Shown: in pieces, positions 1 through 11,142 of the stretch
Layout: each line of letters starts with the position of its first letter
How positions within the stretch are numbered: position 1 is the first letter of the stretch
Origin: Streptomyces griseochromogenes
GTDB taxonomy: Bacteria; Actinomycetota; Actinomycetes; Streptomycetales; Streptomycetaceae
Direction: 5' to 3'
DNA length: 64,000 bases
NCBI RefSeq assembly: GCF_001542625.1
Contig: NZ_CP016279.1
Location: forward strand, 1,860,001-1,924,000
Notes under the pieces: generated by a model
Databases searched by the model: none
The model's input: only the letters and a program-made list of their open reading frames with translations
Told to the model about the DNA's origin: nothing
Position numbers and translations under genes: made by a program

Positions 1-1621
<1,621 letters not shown>

Positions 1622-1632
1622 GCCTCGTGTCA

Positions 1633-1661
1633 GGGGGTCGGGGCAGACTGCTCCGGCCCCC
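1633..1661 (+). terminator. hairpin terminator after ilvC
   Basis: An imperfect 12-bp stem (1633-1644 with 1650-1661, one G-U type pair) and a 5-base loop are followed by TTT. It sits 12 bases after the ilvC stop and separates the ilv operon from serA. Confidence 0.6.
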
Positions 1662-1856
1662 TTTGGCCACTCCGTCCAGCCCCGGACGGGTGATCCTTCC
1701 GCAGAGGCGCAAGACGGTCTCGGCGGCGCCACTACACTGCTGCACAACATACGCGTCAGGCCCACAGCGTCGTGCGTCTTCCGCGGCTAGCCCCCCTCCT
1801 CCGCCTGCGGCCGTCGGGACGGCCGTCCGCATGCATTGGACTAGTGAGGACCTCAC

Positions 1857-3446
1857 GTGAGCTCGAAACCTGTCGTACTCATCGCTGAAGAGCTGTCGCC
1901 CGCGACCGTCGACGCGCTCGGCCCGGACTTCGAGATCCGGCACTGCAACGGAGCCGACCGCGCCGAACTGCTCGCCGCCATCGCCGACGTCGACGCGATC
2001 CTGATCCGTTCCGCCACCAAGGTCGACGCGGAGGCCACCGCCGCCGCCAAGAAGCTCAAGGTCGTCGCTCGAGCCGGCGTCGGCCTGGACAACGTCGACG
2101 TCTCCGCCGCCACCAAGGCCGGCGTGATGGTCGTCAACGCCCCGACCTCCAACATCGTCACGGCCGCCGAGCTCGCCTGCGGTCTGCTCGTCGCCACCGC
2201 CCGCAACATCCCGCAGGCCAACGCCGCGCTGAAGAACGGCGAGTGGAAGCGCAGCAAGTACACGGGTGTCGAGCTCGCCGAGAAGACGCTGGGCGTCGTG
2301 GGCCTCGGCCGTATCGGCGCCCTCGTCGCGCAGCGGATGTCCGCCTTCGGCATGAAGGTCGTCGCCTACGACCCCTACGTGCAGCCCGCGCGGGCCGCGC
2401 AGATGGGCGTCAAGGTGCTGTCCCTGGACGAGCTGCTCGAGGTTTCCGACTTCATCACCGTCCACCTGCCGAAGACCCCCGAGACCCTCGGCCTGATCGG
2501 CGACGAGGCGCTGCGCAAGGTCAAGCCGAGCGTGCGCATCGTCAACGCCGCGCGCGGCGGCATCGTGGACGAGGCGGCGCTCTACGCGGCGCTGAAGGAG
2601 GGCCGCGTCGCCGGCGCGGGCCTCGACGTGTACGCCAAGGAGCCCTGCACGGACTCCCCGCTCTTCGAGCTCGACCAGGTCGTCTGCACCCCGCACCTCG
2701 GCGCCTCCACGGACGAGGCGCAGGAGAAGGCGGGCATCGCGGTCGCCAGGTCGGTGCGCCTCGCGCTCGCCGGCGAGCTGGTGCCGGACGCGGTGAACGT
2801 CCAGGGCGGTGTCATCGCCGAGGACGTCAAGCCCGGTCTGCCGCTGGCCGAGCGGCTCGGCCGCATCTTCACCGCGCTCGCCGGTGAGGTCGCCGTCCGC
2901 CTGGACGTCGAGGTCTACGGAGAGATCACCCAGCACGATGTGAAGGTGCTGGAGCTGTCCGCGCTCAAGGGCGTCTTCGAGGACGTCGTCGACGAGACGG
3001 TGTCGTACGTCAACGCGCCGCTGTTCGCGCAGGAGAGGGGCGTCGAGGTGCGCCTGACCACCAGCTCCGAGTCCGCCGACCACCGCAACGTGGTGACCGT
3101 GCGCGGCACGCTGGGCAACGGCGAGGAGGTGTCGGTCTCCGGCACGCTGGCCGGTCCGAAGAACGTCCAGAAGATCGTGGCGGTCGGCGACTTCGACGTC
3201 GACCTGGCGCTCGCCGACCACATGGTCGTCCTGCGCTACGAGGACCGCCCGGGTGTCGTCGGCACCGTCGGCCGCATCCTCGGCGAGGCCGGCATCAACA
3301 TCGCCGGTATGCAGGTCGCGCGTGCCGCGGTGGGCGGGGAGGCGCTGGCCGTGCTGACCGTGGACGACACGGTGGGCTCCGCCGTTCTGGCCGAGGTCGG
3401 CTCGGAGATCGGGGCGGCGTCGGCCCGTTCGGTGAACCTGGTCTGA
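1857..3446 (+). CDS. serA: D-3-phosphoglycerate dehydrogenase (ACT-domain type)
   Basis: It oxidises 3-phosphoglycerate to 3-phosphohydroxypyruvate, the first step of serine synthesis. The 529-residue length fits the long type-1 enzyme of actinobacteria. Visible parts are a substrate domain, a nucleotide domain with VVGLGRIGALVAQRM, the catalytic arginine region NAARGGIVDEAAL, the catalytic histidine in TPHLGASTDEAQ, an intervening allosteric domain, and a C-terminal ACT domain (YEDRPGVVGTVGRILGEAGI) that usually senses serine. The GTG start at 1857 follows GTGAGGA. About 235 bases separate it from ilvC, including a hairpin, so it likely has its own promoter. A strong terminator follows. Confidence 0.97.
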   Translation: MSSKPVVLIAEELSPATVDALGPDFEIRHCNGADRAELLAAIADVDAILIRSATKVDAEATAAAKKLKVVARAGVGLDNVDVSAATKAGVMVVNAPTSNIVTAAELACGLLVATARNIPQANAALKNGEWKRSKYTGVELAEKTLGVVGLGRIGALVAQRMSAFGMKVVAYDPYVQPARAAQMGVKVLSLDELLEVSDFITVHLPKTPETLGLIGDEALRKVKPSVRIVNAARGGIVDEAALYAALKEGRVAGAGLDVYAKEPCTDSPLFELDQVVCTPHLGASTDEAQEKAGIAVARSVRLALAGELVPDAVNVQGGVIAEDVKPGLPLAERLGRIFTALAGEVAVRLDVEVYGEITQHDVKVLELSALKGVFEDVVDETVSYVNAPLFAQERGVEVRLTTSSESADHRNVVTVRGTLGNGEEVSVSGTLAGPKNVQKIVAVGDFDVDLALADHMVVLRYEDRPGVVGTVGRILGEAGINIAGMQVARAAVGGEALAVLTVDDTVGSAVLAEVGSEIGAASARSVNLV

Positions 3447-3460
3447 GACACACATGGCGA

Positions 3461-3501
3461 AACGCCGGACGGGCTGGTGCGATGCCGGCCCGTCCGGCGT
3501 T
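3461..3501. terminator. bidirectional terminator between serA and the DHA2 exporter
   Basis: A perfect 14-bp stem (3461-3474 with 3488-3501) with a 13-base loop. AA before and TTTT after the stem let it serve both convergent genes. Confidence 0.8.
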
Positions 3502-3520
3502 TTCCGTGCTCCGAGGGGTC

Positions 3521-5086
3521 TCAGAGGGCGGCCTGTTCGGCCTGAGCCACCGGTGCCTCCGTCTCCGCCACCGGCGTCTGCCGCACATGGATCCGGCGCA
3601 GGGTCGTCGCCGCCGCGATCGCCGCGAGGACCAGGATCGCCGTTCCGGCGAGGGCCGCGCCGTGCATGCCGGTGGTGAACGCCTCCCGGGCCGTCGTCGC
3701 CAGGGCGCCTGACGCACGCCCCGGCAGGTGACCGGCGACGGCGAGCGCGCCGCCCAGGGTCTCGCGGGCCTCGGCCGGGGCCGACGCCGGCATCTCGTGG
3801 CGGTAGACGGCCGTACCGATGGAGCCGAGGACCGCCATGCCCAGCGCGCCGCCGAACTCCGCGCCCGTCTCCAGCAGTGCGGAGGCGGAGCCCGCCTTCT
3901 CCACCGGGGCGGCGCTCATGGCCAGGTCGGTCATCTGCGAGATCACCATGACGATGCCGGAGGACAGGACGCCGCAGGCGGCGAGGGCGAGCCAGAGGGA
4001 GTCCGTGCCGAGCAGGGCCAGCATGCCGTAGCCCGCCGCGCCGATGGCGAAGCCGGCGGTGACCACATAGGCGCGGTTCACGCCCTTCTGGACCAGGGCC
4101 GTGGCCGCCGGGGCCGCCATCCCGATCGGTACCGACGGCAGGAGCGCCCACAGGGCCGCCTCCATCGCGCTCTTGTCGAGCACCGACTGCAGATACTGCG
4201 TGGTGAAGATCGCCGAGCCCATGATCGCCAGCGAGGAGACGAGGTTCAGGACGACGGCGGGGCCGAAGCCCCGGCTGCGGAAGAGGGCCGGCGAGATCAT
4301 CGGAGAGGCGGTCGTGCGCTGGCGGTGTACGAAGAGGGCCGCGAAGAGCAGGCCGACGGCGACGGACACGACGTACAGCGGGTGCCAGCCCTCGGACGGG
4401 ATCTCCTTGAAGCCGTAGATCAGGGGGAACACCGCCGCCATCGACAGCGGCACGCTCAGGAAGTCGAAGCGGCCGGGCTCCGGGTTCTTGGACTCGGGCA
4501 GCAGGATCGGGCCGAGGACCAGCAGCAGCACCATCGCGGGCAGGTTGACCAGGAAGACCGAGCCCCACCAGAAGTACTGCACCAGAACTCCGCTCAGCAC
4601 GGAGCCGAGGGCGATTCCGCCGGTCATCACGCCGGACCAGATGCCGATCGCCTTCGCCCGCTCCTTGGAGTCGGTGAACATCGTGCGGACCAGGGCCATC
4701 GTCGAGGGCATCAGGGTCGCCCCGCCGATGCCGAGGACCGCGCGGGCCGCGATCAGGGTCTCGGCGCTGTTCGCGTAGGCCGCGACCAGGGACGCGGCGC
4801 CGAAGGCGGCGGCGCCGAACAGGAGCAGCCGGCGCCGGCCGATGCGGTCGCCCAGCGAGCCCATCGTCATCAGCAGGCCGGCCAGGACGAAGCCGTACAT
4901 GTCGAAGATCCACAGCTGCTGGGTGCCGCTCGGCTGAAGGTCCACGCTGATCGCCGGGATGGCGAAGTAGAGGACCGAGACGTCCATGGAGACCAGCAGC
5001 AGCGGCAGCATCAGCACGCCGAGCGCGGTCCATTCGCGGCGACCGGCGTGCCCGGCAGGGGAGTTGGTGCTCGTCGAGTTCGTCAT
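3521..5086 (-). CDS. MFS drug exporter, DHA2 (14-TMS, EmrB/QacA) family
   Basis: This is a 521-residue proton-driven exporter of the DHA2 family, which moves hydrophobic drugs or antibiotics across the cytoplasmic membrane. Many hydrophobic segments are visible, consistent with 14 helices. Motif A reads GSLGDRIGRRR at about residues 76-86 and helix 1 contains the DHA2-type acidic segment LLLVSMDVSVLYFAIPAIS. It is transcribed divergently from a TetR-family gene 97 bases away, a typical exporter/repressor pair. Three to four 13-bp spaced repeats lie in the shared promoter and are the likely operator. The substrate cannot be predicted from sequence. A proline-rich, acidic tail is not conserved in the family. 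Confidence 0.9.
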   Translation of the reverse strand: MTNSTSTNSPAGHAGRREWTALGVLMLPLLLVSMDVSVLYFAIPAISVDLQPSGTQQLWIFDMYGFVLAGLLMTMGSLGDRIGRRRLLLFGAAAFGAASLVAAYANSAETLIAARAVLGIGGATLMPSTMALVRTMFTDSKERAKAIGIWSGVMTGGIALGSVLSGVLVQYFWWGSVFLVNLPAMVLLLVLGPILLPESKNPEPGRFDFLSVPLSMAAVFPLIYGFKEIPSEGWHPLYVVSVAVGLLFAALFVHRQRTTASPMISPALFRSRGFGPAVVLNLVSSLAIMGSAIFTTQYLQSVLDKSAMEAALWALLPSVPIGMAAPAATALVQKGVNRAYVVTAGFAIGAAGYGMLALLGTDSLWLALAACGVLSSGIVMVISQMTDLAMSAAPVEKAGSASALLETGAEFGGALGMAVLGSIGTAVYRHEMPASAPAEARETLGGALAVAGHLPGRASGALATTAREAFTTGMHGAALAGTAILVLAAIAAATTLRRIHVRQTPVAETEAPVAQAEQAAL

Positions 5087-5104
5087 GCCAGAGACTGTAC
5101 GGGC

Positions 5105-5160
5105 GTCTTAAACGCTTGTCTAGAACGCTTGTGTAAGTCGTGCGTCTAGGACGTCTGTAT
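5105..5160. promoter_or_regulatory. 13-bp phased repeat operator between exporter and TetR genes
   Basis: Units starting at 5105, 5118, 5131 and 5144 share the pattern GTNTNNNNCG. The first two both contain AACGCTTGT (5111-5119 and 5124-5132), and 5118 and 5144 share GTCTAG(A/G)ACG. The phasing of 13 bases covers most of the 97-base divergent promoter. This is probably the binding region of the adjacent TetR protein (inference). Confidence 0.6.
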
Positions 5161-5183
5161 GGATCGGCGGTAGGGTGATTCGC

Positions 5184-5759
5184 ATGGGACACCGTGAAGA
5201 TCTGCTGGAAGGCGCCAAGCGCTGCCTGCTGGAGAAGGGCTTCGCGCGGACGACGGCGCGCGACATCGTGAAGGAGTCGGGGACCAACCTCGCCTCCATC
5301 GGCTATCACTACGGCTCGAAGGACGCGCTGCTCGCGCAGGCCTACGTCGCGCTCGTGGAGACCATGTCCGACGACTTCGGCTGGGACGGCCCCCAGATCG
5401 AGGGCGCGCCCGGTTCGCTGGAGCGCTTCCGCGGGGTGTGGTCGAGCGTCGTCGCCAGCATGCGGGAGCCCGGTTCGGTGTGGCGGCTCAGCATGGAGGT
5501 CATGACCATCGACCTGCCCGAGGTGCGCGAGTCCTTGGCCGCTGCCCAGCGCGAGGGCGGGCGCGGCATGGTGGCGCTGCTGATGGGTGTGCCCGAGGAG
5601 GAGGTCACGGACGAGACCGCGGACACGCTCGGCAAGTTCTACATGACGCTGATGACCGGCCTCATCGCACAGTGGACCTTCGACCCCGGGACCGCGCCCG
5701 ACGGCGACGCCCTCACCGAGGGCCTGCGGCAGATCGTCGAAGCGGCCGCGAAGGGCTGA
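5184..5759 (+). CDS. TetR/AcrR-family repressor
   Basis: A 191-residue one-component regulator. The N-terminal helix-turn-helix is in the segment ARTTARDIVKESGTNLASIG followed by YHYGSKDALLAQAY, the family signature. The C-terminal ligand domain resembles TetR_C families of exporter regulators. The ATG at 5184 was preferred to a GTG at 5175 because the protein then starts MGHREDLLEGA in family style. The divergent DHA2 exporter is the expected target and the protein probably also represses itself. Confidence 0.9.
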   Translation: MGHREDLLEGAKRCLLEKGFARTTARDIVKESGTNLASIGYHYGSKDALLAQAYVALVETMSDDFGWDGPQIEGAPGSLERFRGVWSSVVASMREPGSVWRLSMEVMTIDLPEVRESLAAAQREGGRGMVALLMGVPEEEVTDETADTLGKFYMTLMTGLIAQWTFDPGTAPDGDALTEGLRQIVEAAAKG

Positions 5760-6102
5760 CCCCGCCGTCCCCCCTCTCTCACACACGCCCGGTCCGCGAA
5801 GTGCGAGCGGGCGGCGCGGGGCGAACGCGCGGCCCGGCACCCGCGTGCCCGGCGCGAAAGGCCGGCGGGCCGGCGGTGCAGGGGGCGTGCGGGCGGCCCG
5901 GCACCGCCACCACCGGGTCGAGTTCGACGGCCCGTCCGGCACAGAACCGGCAGCAGTGGAAGCGGCCCGCTGCCCGGCGAGGGCCCACCCGCCTTCGAGG
6001 GCGATCGGGTCGATGGCCCGCTGTCCTGCGAGGGCCGCGAACCGGGCCTGAGGCAGAGCGGGAACACGGTGGGCGGGCCCCGGTCCGGCCGGTGCCGATG
6101 AC
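5760..6102. other. 343-base gap with no recognised gene
   Basis: It lies between the TetR stop and the convergent MFS stop. It is very GC-rich with several open frames but none has a start signal or a recognisable product. No strong hairpin was found by eye. I see nothing functional here. Confidence 0.4.
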
Positions 6103-7326
6103 TCACCCGGCGGTGCCGCGCGGGTCTTGCCCGGCTCCCGCGCTGCGCCCCTCACCGGCACGCCGGTCCCGCATCGCCGGGGCCAGCGCGCCCAGCATCG
6201 AGGCTGCCGTCAGCGTGAACGCCCACGGATACCCCGTGTGCCCCGCCAGGAGGCCGAAGCCCGCGGCGCCCGCCCCCATGCCCCCGTCGTAGGCGAGGTT
6301 CCACAGCGCGGTGACCGTGCCGTAGGAGGGGCGGGAGACACGGGTGTACATGAGGGCGAGGGTCGCGTTCTGGGCGACGCCGAATCCGGTCCCGAAGACC
6401 ACCGCGCCCACGAGGACGGCGACCGGACCGGAGACCGCCGCCATGAGCGCCGTACCGGCGGCCGACAGCAGCAGCCCCGGGGTGATCAGCTGCCCGGAGC
6501 CGCGCCGGTCGCCGTACCGCCCCGCCGCCCAGCGGGCCGCGGTCGCGGTGGCGCTCTGCACCAGCAGCGCCGCCGTCGCCACACCGGCCGACCCGTGCGG
6601 CACGGCCAGCGGCAGGAACGTGACCAGGATGCCGGCGGCGAGCGCGGTGGTGGCGAAGACCGCCGCGGGGCGCCGCAGTCCGGTGTCGCGCAGGGCCTCC
6701 GCCATGCCGAGGGGCTTCGAGGCGGCGCCTTGCGCGGGCGCGGCCTCCCGCAGCCCCGGCACCGAGGGAATCGCCGCCAGCGCCGCCACGGCCGCGGCCA
6801 CGGTGACCGGCCCGTACCCGACGTTCTGCGCGAGCCACACGCCCAGCGGCAGGGCGACCAGCGACGGGACGCCCCCGACCACGCCGACGAGGGCGAGCCC
6901 CTCGCCCCTGCGCTCCGCGGGGATCAGCGCGGCGGTCAGGGCGCCGCCCGCGACGAGGGTCAGGGCGAACCCCAGACCGCGCACCAGACAGAGGGCCGCG
7001 GTCCAGGCCGGCCCGTCGACCACGGACAGCGCCGGCGCGGGCGCGCCGAGCAGGAACAGCCCGGCCGTCAGCGGCCCCCGGTTCCCCCATCGGGCGACGA
7101 TCCAGGGCCCGGCCAGCTCGCCCAGCACCGTGGACAGCATCAGCGCGCCGGTGGCGAGGCCCGCCCCGTCCCGGCCGGCGTGCGCGGGCACCGCCGACAG
7201 CAGCAGAAAGAAGTTCACCGTGGCGCCGACCATGCTCACGAACCGCAGCAGCAGAGGACGGGTCAGCAACGGTGGCCGCCCGCCCGAAGTCGCCGTTCGT
7301 GCAGGTGAGTTGGCATGTGTGGTCAT
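6103..7326 (-). CDS. MFS transporter (12-TMS type)
   Basis: This is a 407-residue integral membrane protein of the major facilitator superfamily, probably an exporter. About twelve hydrophobic segments rich in Ala, Gly, Leu and Val alternate with short Arg-rich loops such as WGNRGPL and PAERRGEG. It is transcribed divergently from a MocR-type regulator 47 bases away. That arrangement suggests control by the regulator and a substrate linked to its effector. The C terminus is Arg/Gly rich. Substrate unknown. Confidence 0.85.
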   Translation of the reverse strand: MTTHANSPARTATSGGRPPLLTRPLLLRFVSMVGATVNFFLLLSAVPAHAGRDGAGLATGALMLSTVLGELAGPWIVARWGNRGPLTAGLFLLGAPAPALSVVDGPAWTAALCLVRGLGFALTLVAGGALTAALIPAERRGEGLALVGVVGGVPSLVALPLGVWLAQNVGYGPVTVAAAVAALAAIPSVPGLREAAPAQGAASKPLGMAEALRDTGLRRPAAVFATTALAAGILVTFLPLAVPHGSAGVATAALLVQSATATAARWAAGRYGDRRGSGQLITPGLLLSAAGTALMAAVSGPVAVLVGAVVFGTGFGVAQNATLALMYTRVSRPSYGTVTALWNLAYDGGMGAGAAGFGLLAGHTGYPWAFTLTAASMLGALAPAMRDRRAGEGRSAGAGQDPRGTAG

Positions 7327-7373
7327 GCGGTCGACGCTAGGGGGCGACCGGCCCCCCGGTAAGCTCCAATTCC

Positions 7374-8777
7374 ATGCGTGTGCAGTGGGCCGGTCTGTCC
7401 CCCGAGTTGCTGCTGACCGTCGACCGGAGCAGCGGTGAACAGCTGCGCGCGCAACTGGAGAGGCAGTTGCGCGACGCGATACGGACCGGACGGCTGCGCG
7501 AGGACGAACGCCTGCCCTCGTCCCGCGAACTCGCCCGCAGTCTGGGCCTGTCCCGCGGCCTCGTCCAGGACTGCTACGCCCAGCTGCAGGCCGAGGGTTA
7601 CCTGGTCACCCGCGTCGGCTCGGCCACCCGCGTGGCCCCCTGCGCGGGGCCCCCGGCACCGCCCGAACCCGCACCGCCCGCCGAACTCCCGCGCCTCGTC
7701 GCCGACTTCCGGCACGGCGTCCCCGACCTGGCCTCCTTCCCGCGCGCCGACTGGCTGTGGGCGATCAGGGAGGCGGCCCGCCGCATGCCCACGGCCGACC
7801 TCGACTACGGCGACCCGCGCGGCAGCCTGGCCCTGCGCACGGTCGTCGCGGGTTACCTGCGCCGGGTCCGTGCGGCCGCGGCCGCCCCCGCCCACATCCT
7901 CGTCTGCTCCGGCTACGCCCAGGGCCTCGGCCTCGCCCTCCAGGCCCTGGCCCGCACCGGCGTCCGCGCCGTCGCCCACGAGGACCCCGGCAGCCCCGCC
8001 ACCGTGACGGCCTCCGTACGGGCGGCAGGTCTCACCCCGGTCCCGGTCCCGGTGGACGCGCACGGCATCGACGTACGGGCCCTGGACGCGACCGGAGCGC
8101 GCGTGGTGATCGTCACCCCCGCCCACCAGTGGCCGACGGGTGTCGTCCTCGCACCCGAACGCCGCCGAGCGCTCCTCGACTGGGCGCGGCGGCGCGACGC
8201 CTGCGTCATCGAGGACGACTACGACGCCGAGTTCCGCTACGACAAGGAGCCGGTCGGCGTGCTCCAGGGCCTCGCGGCCGACCGGGTCATCTCCATCGGC
8301 ACGGTCAGCAAGTCCCTCGCGCCCGCCCTGCGCATCGGCTGGCTGCTGTGCCCGCCCGCGCTCACCGCGGGGCTCACCGAGCTGAAGCGGATCGCCGACC
8401 GCGGCACCCCGACCCTCGACCAGCTGGCCCTCGCCCTGCTCATCGAGTCCGGCCGCTACGACCGTCATCTGCGCCGCATGCGCACCCTGTACGCGGCCCG
8501 CTCCAAGGCCCTGCGCGCCGCCCTCGCCGCGCACGCCCCGGCGGTCCGCCTGACCGGGCTGGACGCGGGCTTCCACGCGGTGGCACACCTGCCCGGCGGG
8601 GCCGGGGAGGAGACGGTGATCGCCGCCGCGCGGGCCCGGGGCGTCGGCCTCTACGGCATGAGCGCCTGCCGCGCCGCGCCCGCTCCGGAGCCGCCCCGTC
8701 TGGTCCTGGGTTTCGGTGACGTCCCCGAGCGCGCGATCACGGAAGGCATCGCGGCGGTGGGGGACCTGCTCGGCTAG
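7374..8777 (+). CDS. MocR/PdxR-like regulator (GntR HTH fused to aminotransferase fold)
   Basis: A 467-residue transcriptional regulator. The N-terminal GntR-type winged helix lies at about residues 20-80 ([20 protein letters not shown]). The rest is a fold-type-I aminotransferase domain. It keeps the PLP pocket: the [10 protein letters not shown] segment and the Schiff-base lysine K313 in [15 protein letters not shown]. In the family PLP or a PLP-amino-acid adduct is the effector rather than a substrate. The divergent MFS gene is the likely target. Its stop overlaps the convergent PucR-family stop by four bases (CTAG). Confidence 0.92.
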   Translation: MRVQWAGLSPELLLTVDRSSGEQLRAQLERQLRDAIRTGRLREDERLPSSRELARSLGLSRGLVQDCYAQLQAEGYLVTRVGSATRVAPCAGPPAPPEPAPPAELPRLVADFRHGVPDLASFPRADWLWAIREAARRMPTADLDYGDPRGSLALRTVVAGYLRRVRAAAAAPAHILVCSGYAQGLGLALQALARTGVRAVAHEDPGSPATVTASVRAAGLTPVPVPVDAHGIDVRALDATGARVVIVTPAHQWPTGVVLAPERRRALLDWARRRDACVIEDDYDAEFRYDKEPVGVLQGLAADRVISIGTVSKSLAPALRIGWLLCPPALTAGLTELKRIADRGTPTLDQLALALLIESGRYDRHLRRMRTLYAARSKALRAALAAHAPAVRLTGLDAGFHAVAHLPGGAGEETVIAAARARGVGLYGMSACRAAPAPEPPRLVLGFGDVPERAITEGIAAVGDLLG

Positions 8778-10012
8778 AGCCGCGCCCGCTTCAGCGCCAT
8801 GTGCAGCAGCAGGCGGTCCTCGCCGTCGTCCAGATCCAGGCCGGTCAGCTGCTCCACGCGGGACAGACGGTAGTAGAGGGTCTGCCGGTGGATGCCGAGT
8901 TCGGCGGCCGTGCGGCCGGCCTGCCCCGCGCGGTCGAGGTAGACCTCGGCGGTGCGGGCCAGCTCCTGGTGGACGGGGGAGAGGAGCGGGCCCGCCACCG
9001 GGTCGTGGGCGGCCCCGGGCGGCAGTGCGGTCAGCAGCCGGTACGGCCCGATGCCCCGCCACTCGGCGACGGGCCCGAATCGCGGCTCGGCCAGCGCGGC
9101 CCGCGCGGCGGCGGAGGCCTCCTGCCAGAGCGCCCCCAGCTCGGCCAGCCCGGAGCGGGGTTCACCGACCCCGGCGGCGACCGCGGCACCCGGACCCGCC
9201 CTCCTCGTGGACGCGGGTACGGCGGCCCCCCGCGCCCCCTCCGCCTCCTTCAGCAGCCGCGCGGCCACGGTCAGCGCGGGCGCCCGCACATCCGCCGAGC
9301 GGAGCCGCACCAGGACCGCGAGGCTCTGCGTCGTCGCCCCCCACGCAACCGTGCACAGCGCCGTGGCGTGCGGGACCGTACGGGCGGACGGGGCCTCCTC
9401 GGGGTCGGCCGAGGGCCAGGGAGCGACGCAGACCAGGGTGTGCGGGGCGGCCGCGCGGGGGCCGAGGGCCGCGCGGAGTTCGCCCACCGCCATGTCCCGC
9501 TGCCAGCCGCTCTCCGCGGTCAGCACCGCCCGCAGCTCCCGGCTCAGACCGGCCCCCGCCTGCGCCTCGTCGGCGAGCAGCGCGCCGATCCGCTCCGTGA
9601 CCCGCATGGCGGCCGTCAGCTGCGCGTCCGTCGGGCCCGGATCGTCCTCCAGCAGCCAGACGTAGCCGAGGACGACACCCCGATGGCGTACCGGCAGACA
9701 GATGCGCCCGCGGTAGACGCCGGCCTCCGGGGTCGGCGGAATCCGTACCGGTCCGCTCGCGCGCGTGATCCCGAAGCCCTCGAACCACGTCCGCACCGCG
9801 GCCGTGGACCGCCGGGTCAGGATCGAGCGGGTGCGCACCGGGTCCAGGGCGGACGGATCCAGGTCGCCCTCACTGTCGTACGCACCGAAGGCGATCAGCT
9901 CGAAGTCCCGGTTCTCCAGGGTCGCCGGGGCGCCCAGCAACTCCGAGATCTCGTCCACCAGCTCTTGGTAATCACCCTTGTAATCGGACGCCATTGGGGC
10001 ATTCTCGCGCAT
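8774..10012 (-). CDS. PucR-family transcriptional regulator of proline catabolism (inferred)
   Basis: This is a 412-residue regulator of the PucR/CdaR type. A long sensory region is followed by a GGDEF-like degenerate middle and a C-terminal PucR helix-turn-helix ([23 protein letters not shown]). It is divergent from proline dehydrogenase and P5C dehydrogenase, so it probably activates them in response to proline. In Streptomyces a PucR-type protein has this place and role. The start is uncertain: 10012 has GAAGGCGG upstream, and the downstream ATG at 9994 (MASDYKGD) is an alternative. Confidence 0.88.
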   Translation of the reverse strand: MRENAPMASDYKGDYQELVDEISELLGAPATLENRDFELIAFGAYDSEGDLDPSALDPVRTRSILTRRSTAAVRTWFEGFGITRASGPVRIPPTPEAGVYRGRICLPVRHRGVVLGYVWLLEDDPGPTDAQLTAAMRVTERIGALLADEAQAGAGLSRELRAVLTAESGWQRDMAVGELRAALGPRAAAPHTLVCVAPWPSADPEEAPSARTVPHATALCTVAWGATTQSLAVLVRLRSADVRAPALTVAARLLKEAEGARGAAVPASTRRAGPGAAVAAGVGEPRSGLAELGALWQEASAAARAALAEPRFGPVAEWRGIGPYRLLTALPPGAAHDPVAGPLLSPVHQELARTAEVYLDRAGQAGRTAAELGIHRQTLYYRLSRVEQLTGLDLDDGEDRLLLHMALKRARL

Positions 10013-10176
10013 TTTCGAGCCGCCTTCATACATCTGTCTGAGATCCAGTGCACTGATGCGTGACAGCTGTCGATGGCCGACGATCGGAGAGATCCTTAGG
10101 TTTCACGGTGGTTCTCCGTGCCGTACCCGAAAGGTCGGGTCACGGCCGTTTTGATGCTTGTCTGTGGAGGTGCCCC

Positions 10177-11103
10177 GTGCTGGGTCCCGTGATTCTCGCC
10201 GCGTCGCGCAGCGACCGGATGCGACGCCTTATCTCGGCGGCTCCGGTGACCAAGCAGGTCGTCGACCGCTTCATCCCCGGCGAGTCCGTGGCGGACATCG
10301 TTCCGATCATCAAGGACCTGACGGTCCAGGGTCTGGAGCTGACGATGGACGTCGTCGGCGAGGACATCACCACCCCCGAGCAGGCCACCGCCGCACGGGA
10401 CGCCTACCTGGAGCTGATCGACCACCTCAGGCAGCTGGAGCTGGGCGAGAAGGTCGAGATGTCCGTCAAGCTGTCCATGTTCGGCCAGGCGCTGGAGGGC
10501 GGCCACGAGCTGGCCCTCGCGAACGTCCGCCCGGTCGTCGAGGCCGCCGCCGCCATCGGCACGACCGTCACCCTCGACGCCGAGGACCACACCACCCTCG
10601 ACTCGATGTTCGCCATCCACGAGGAGCTGCGGAAGGACTTCCCGCAGACCGGCTGCGTCATCCAGGCCTACCTCTTCCGCACCGAGGCCGACGCCCGCCG
10701 CCTCGCCGCCGCCGGCAGCCGCGTGCGCCTGGTCAAGGGCGCCTACAAGGAGCCCGCCGAGGTCGCCTTCCAGCAGAAGCACGAGATCGACAAGGCCTAC
10801 GTGCGCATCCTGAAGACGCTGATGGAGGGCGAGGGCTACCCGATGATCGGGTCCCACGACCCCCGCCTGATCGCCATCGCCCAGGAGCTGGCCCACCAGG
10901 CCGGGCGCAAACTGGACGAGTACGAGTTCCAGATGCTCTACGGCATCCGCAGCGACGAGCACCTGCGGCTGGCCGCCGAGGGCCACCGCATGCGCGTCTA
11001 CACCGCCTACGGCACCGACTGGTACGGCTACTTCATGCGGAGGCTCGCCGAGAAGCCGGCGAACCTGCGCTTCTTCGTCCGCTCGATGATCAGCAAAGGC
11101 TGA
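10177..11103 (+). CDS. proline dehydrogenase (monofunctional)
   Basis: This FAD enzyme oxidises L-proline to delta-1-pyrroline-5-carboxylate, passing electrons to the membrane quinone pool. The product of 308 residues is the short, single-function form. Family motifs are visible: KLSMFGQALEGG, RVRLVKGAYKEP and YEFQMLYGIRSDEHLR, which line the barrel active site. The GTG at 10177 was chosen because TGGAGG lies seven bases upstream. The longer open frame to 10060 lacks a signal. P5C dehydrogenase follows 39 bases later, so both steps are cotranscribed. Confidence 0.95.
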   Translation: MLGPVILAASRSDRMRRLISAAPVTKQVVDRFIPGESVADIVPIIKDLTVQGLELTMDVVGEDITTPEQATAARDAYLELIDHLRQLELGEKVEMSVKLSMFGQALEGGHELALANVRPVVEAAAAIGTTVTLDAEDHTTLDSMFAIHEELRKDFPQTGCVIQAYLFRTEADARRLAAAGSRVRLVKGAYKEPAEVAFQQKHEIDKAYVRILKTLMEGEGYPMIGSHDPRLIAIAQELAHQAGRKLDEYEFQMLYGIRSDEHLRLAAEGHRMRVYTAYGTDWYGYFMRRLAEKPANLRFFVRSMISKG

Positions 11104-11142
11104 GCCCGAACACCCGCTCACGTACAAGGAGTCAAGGATCTC

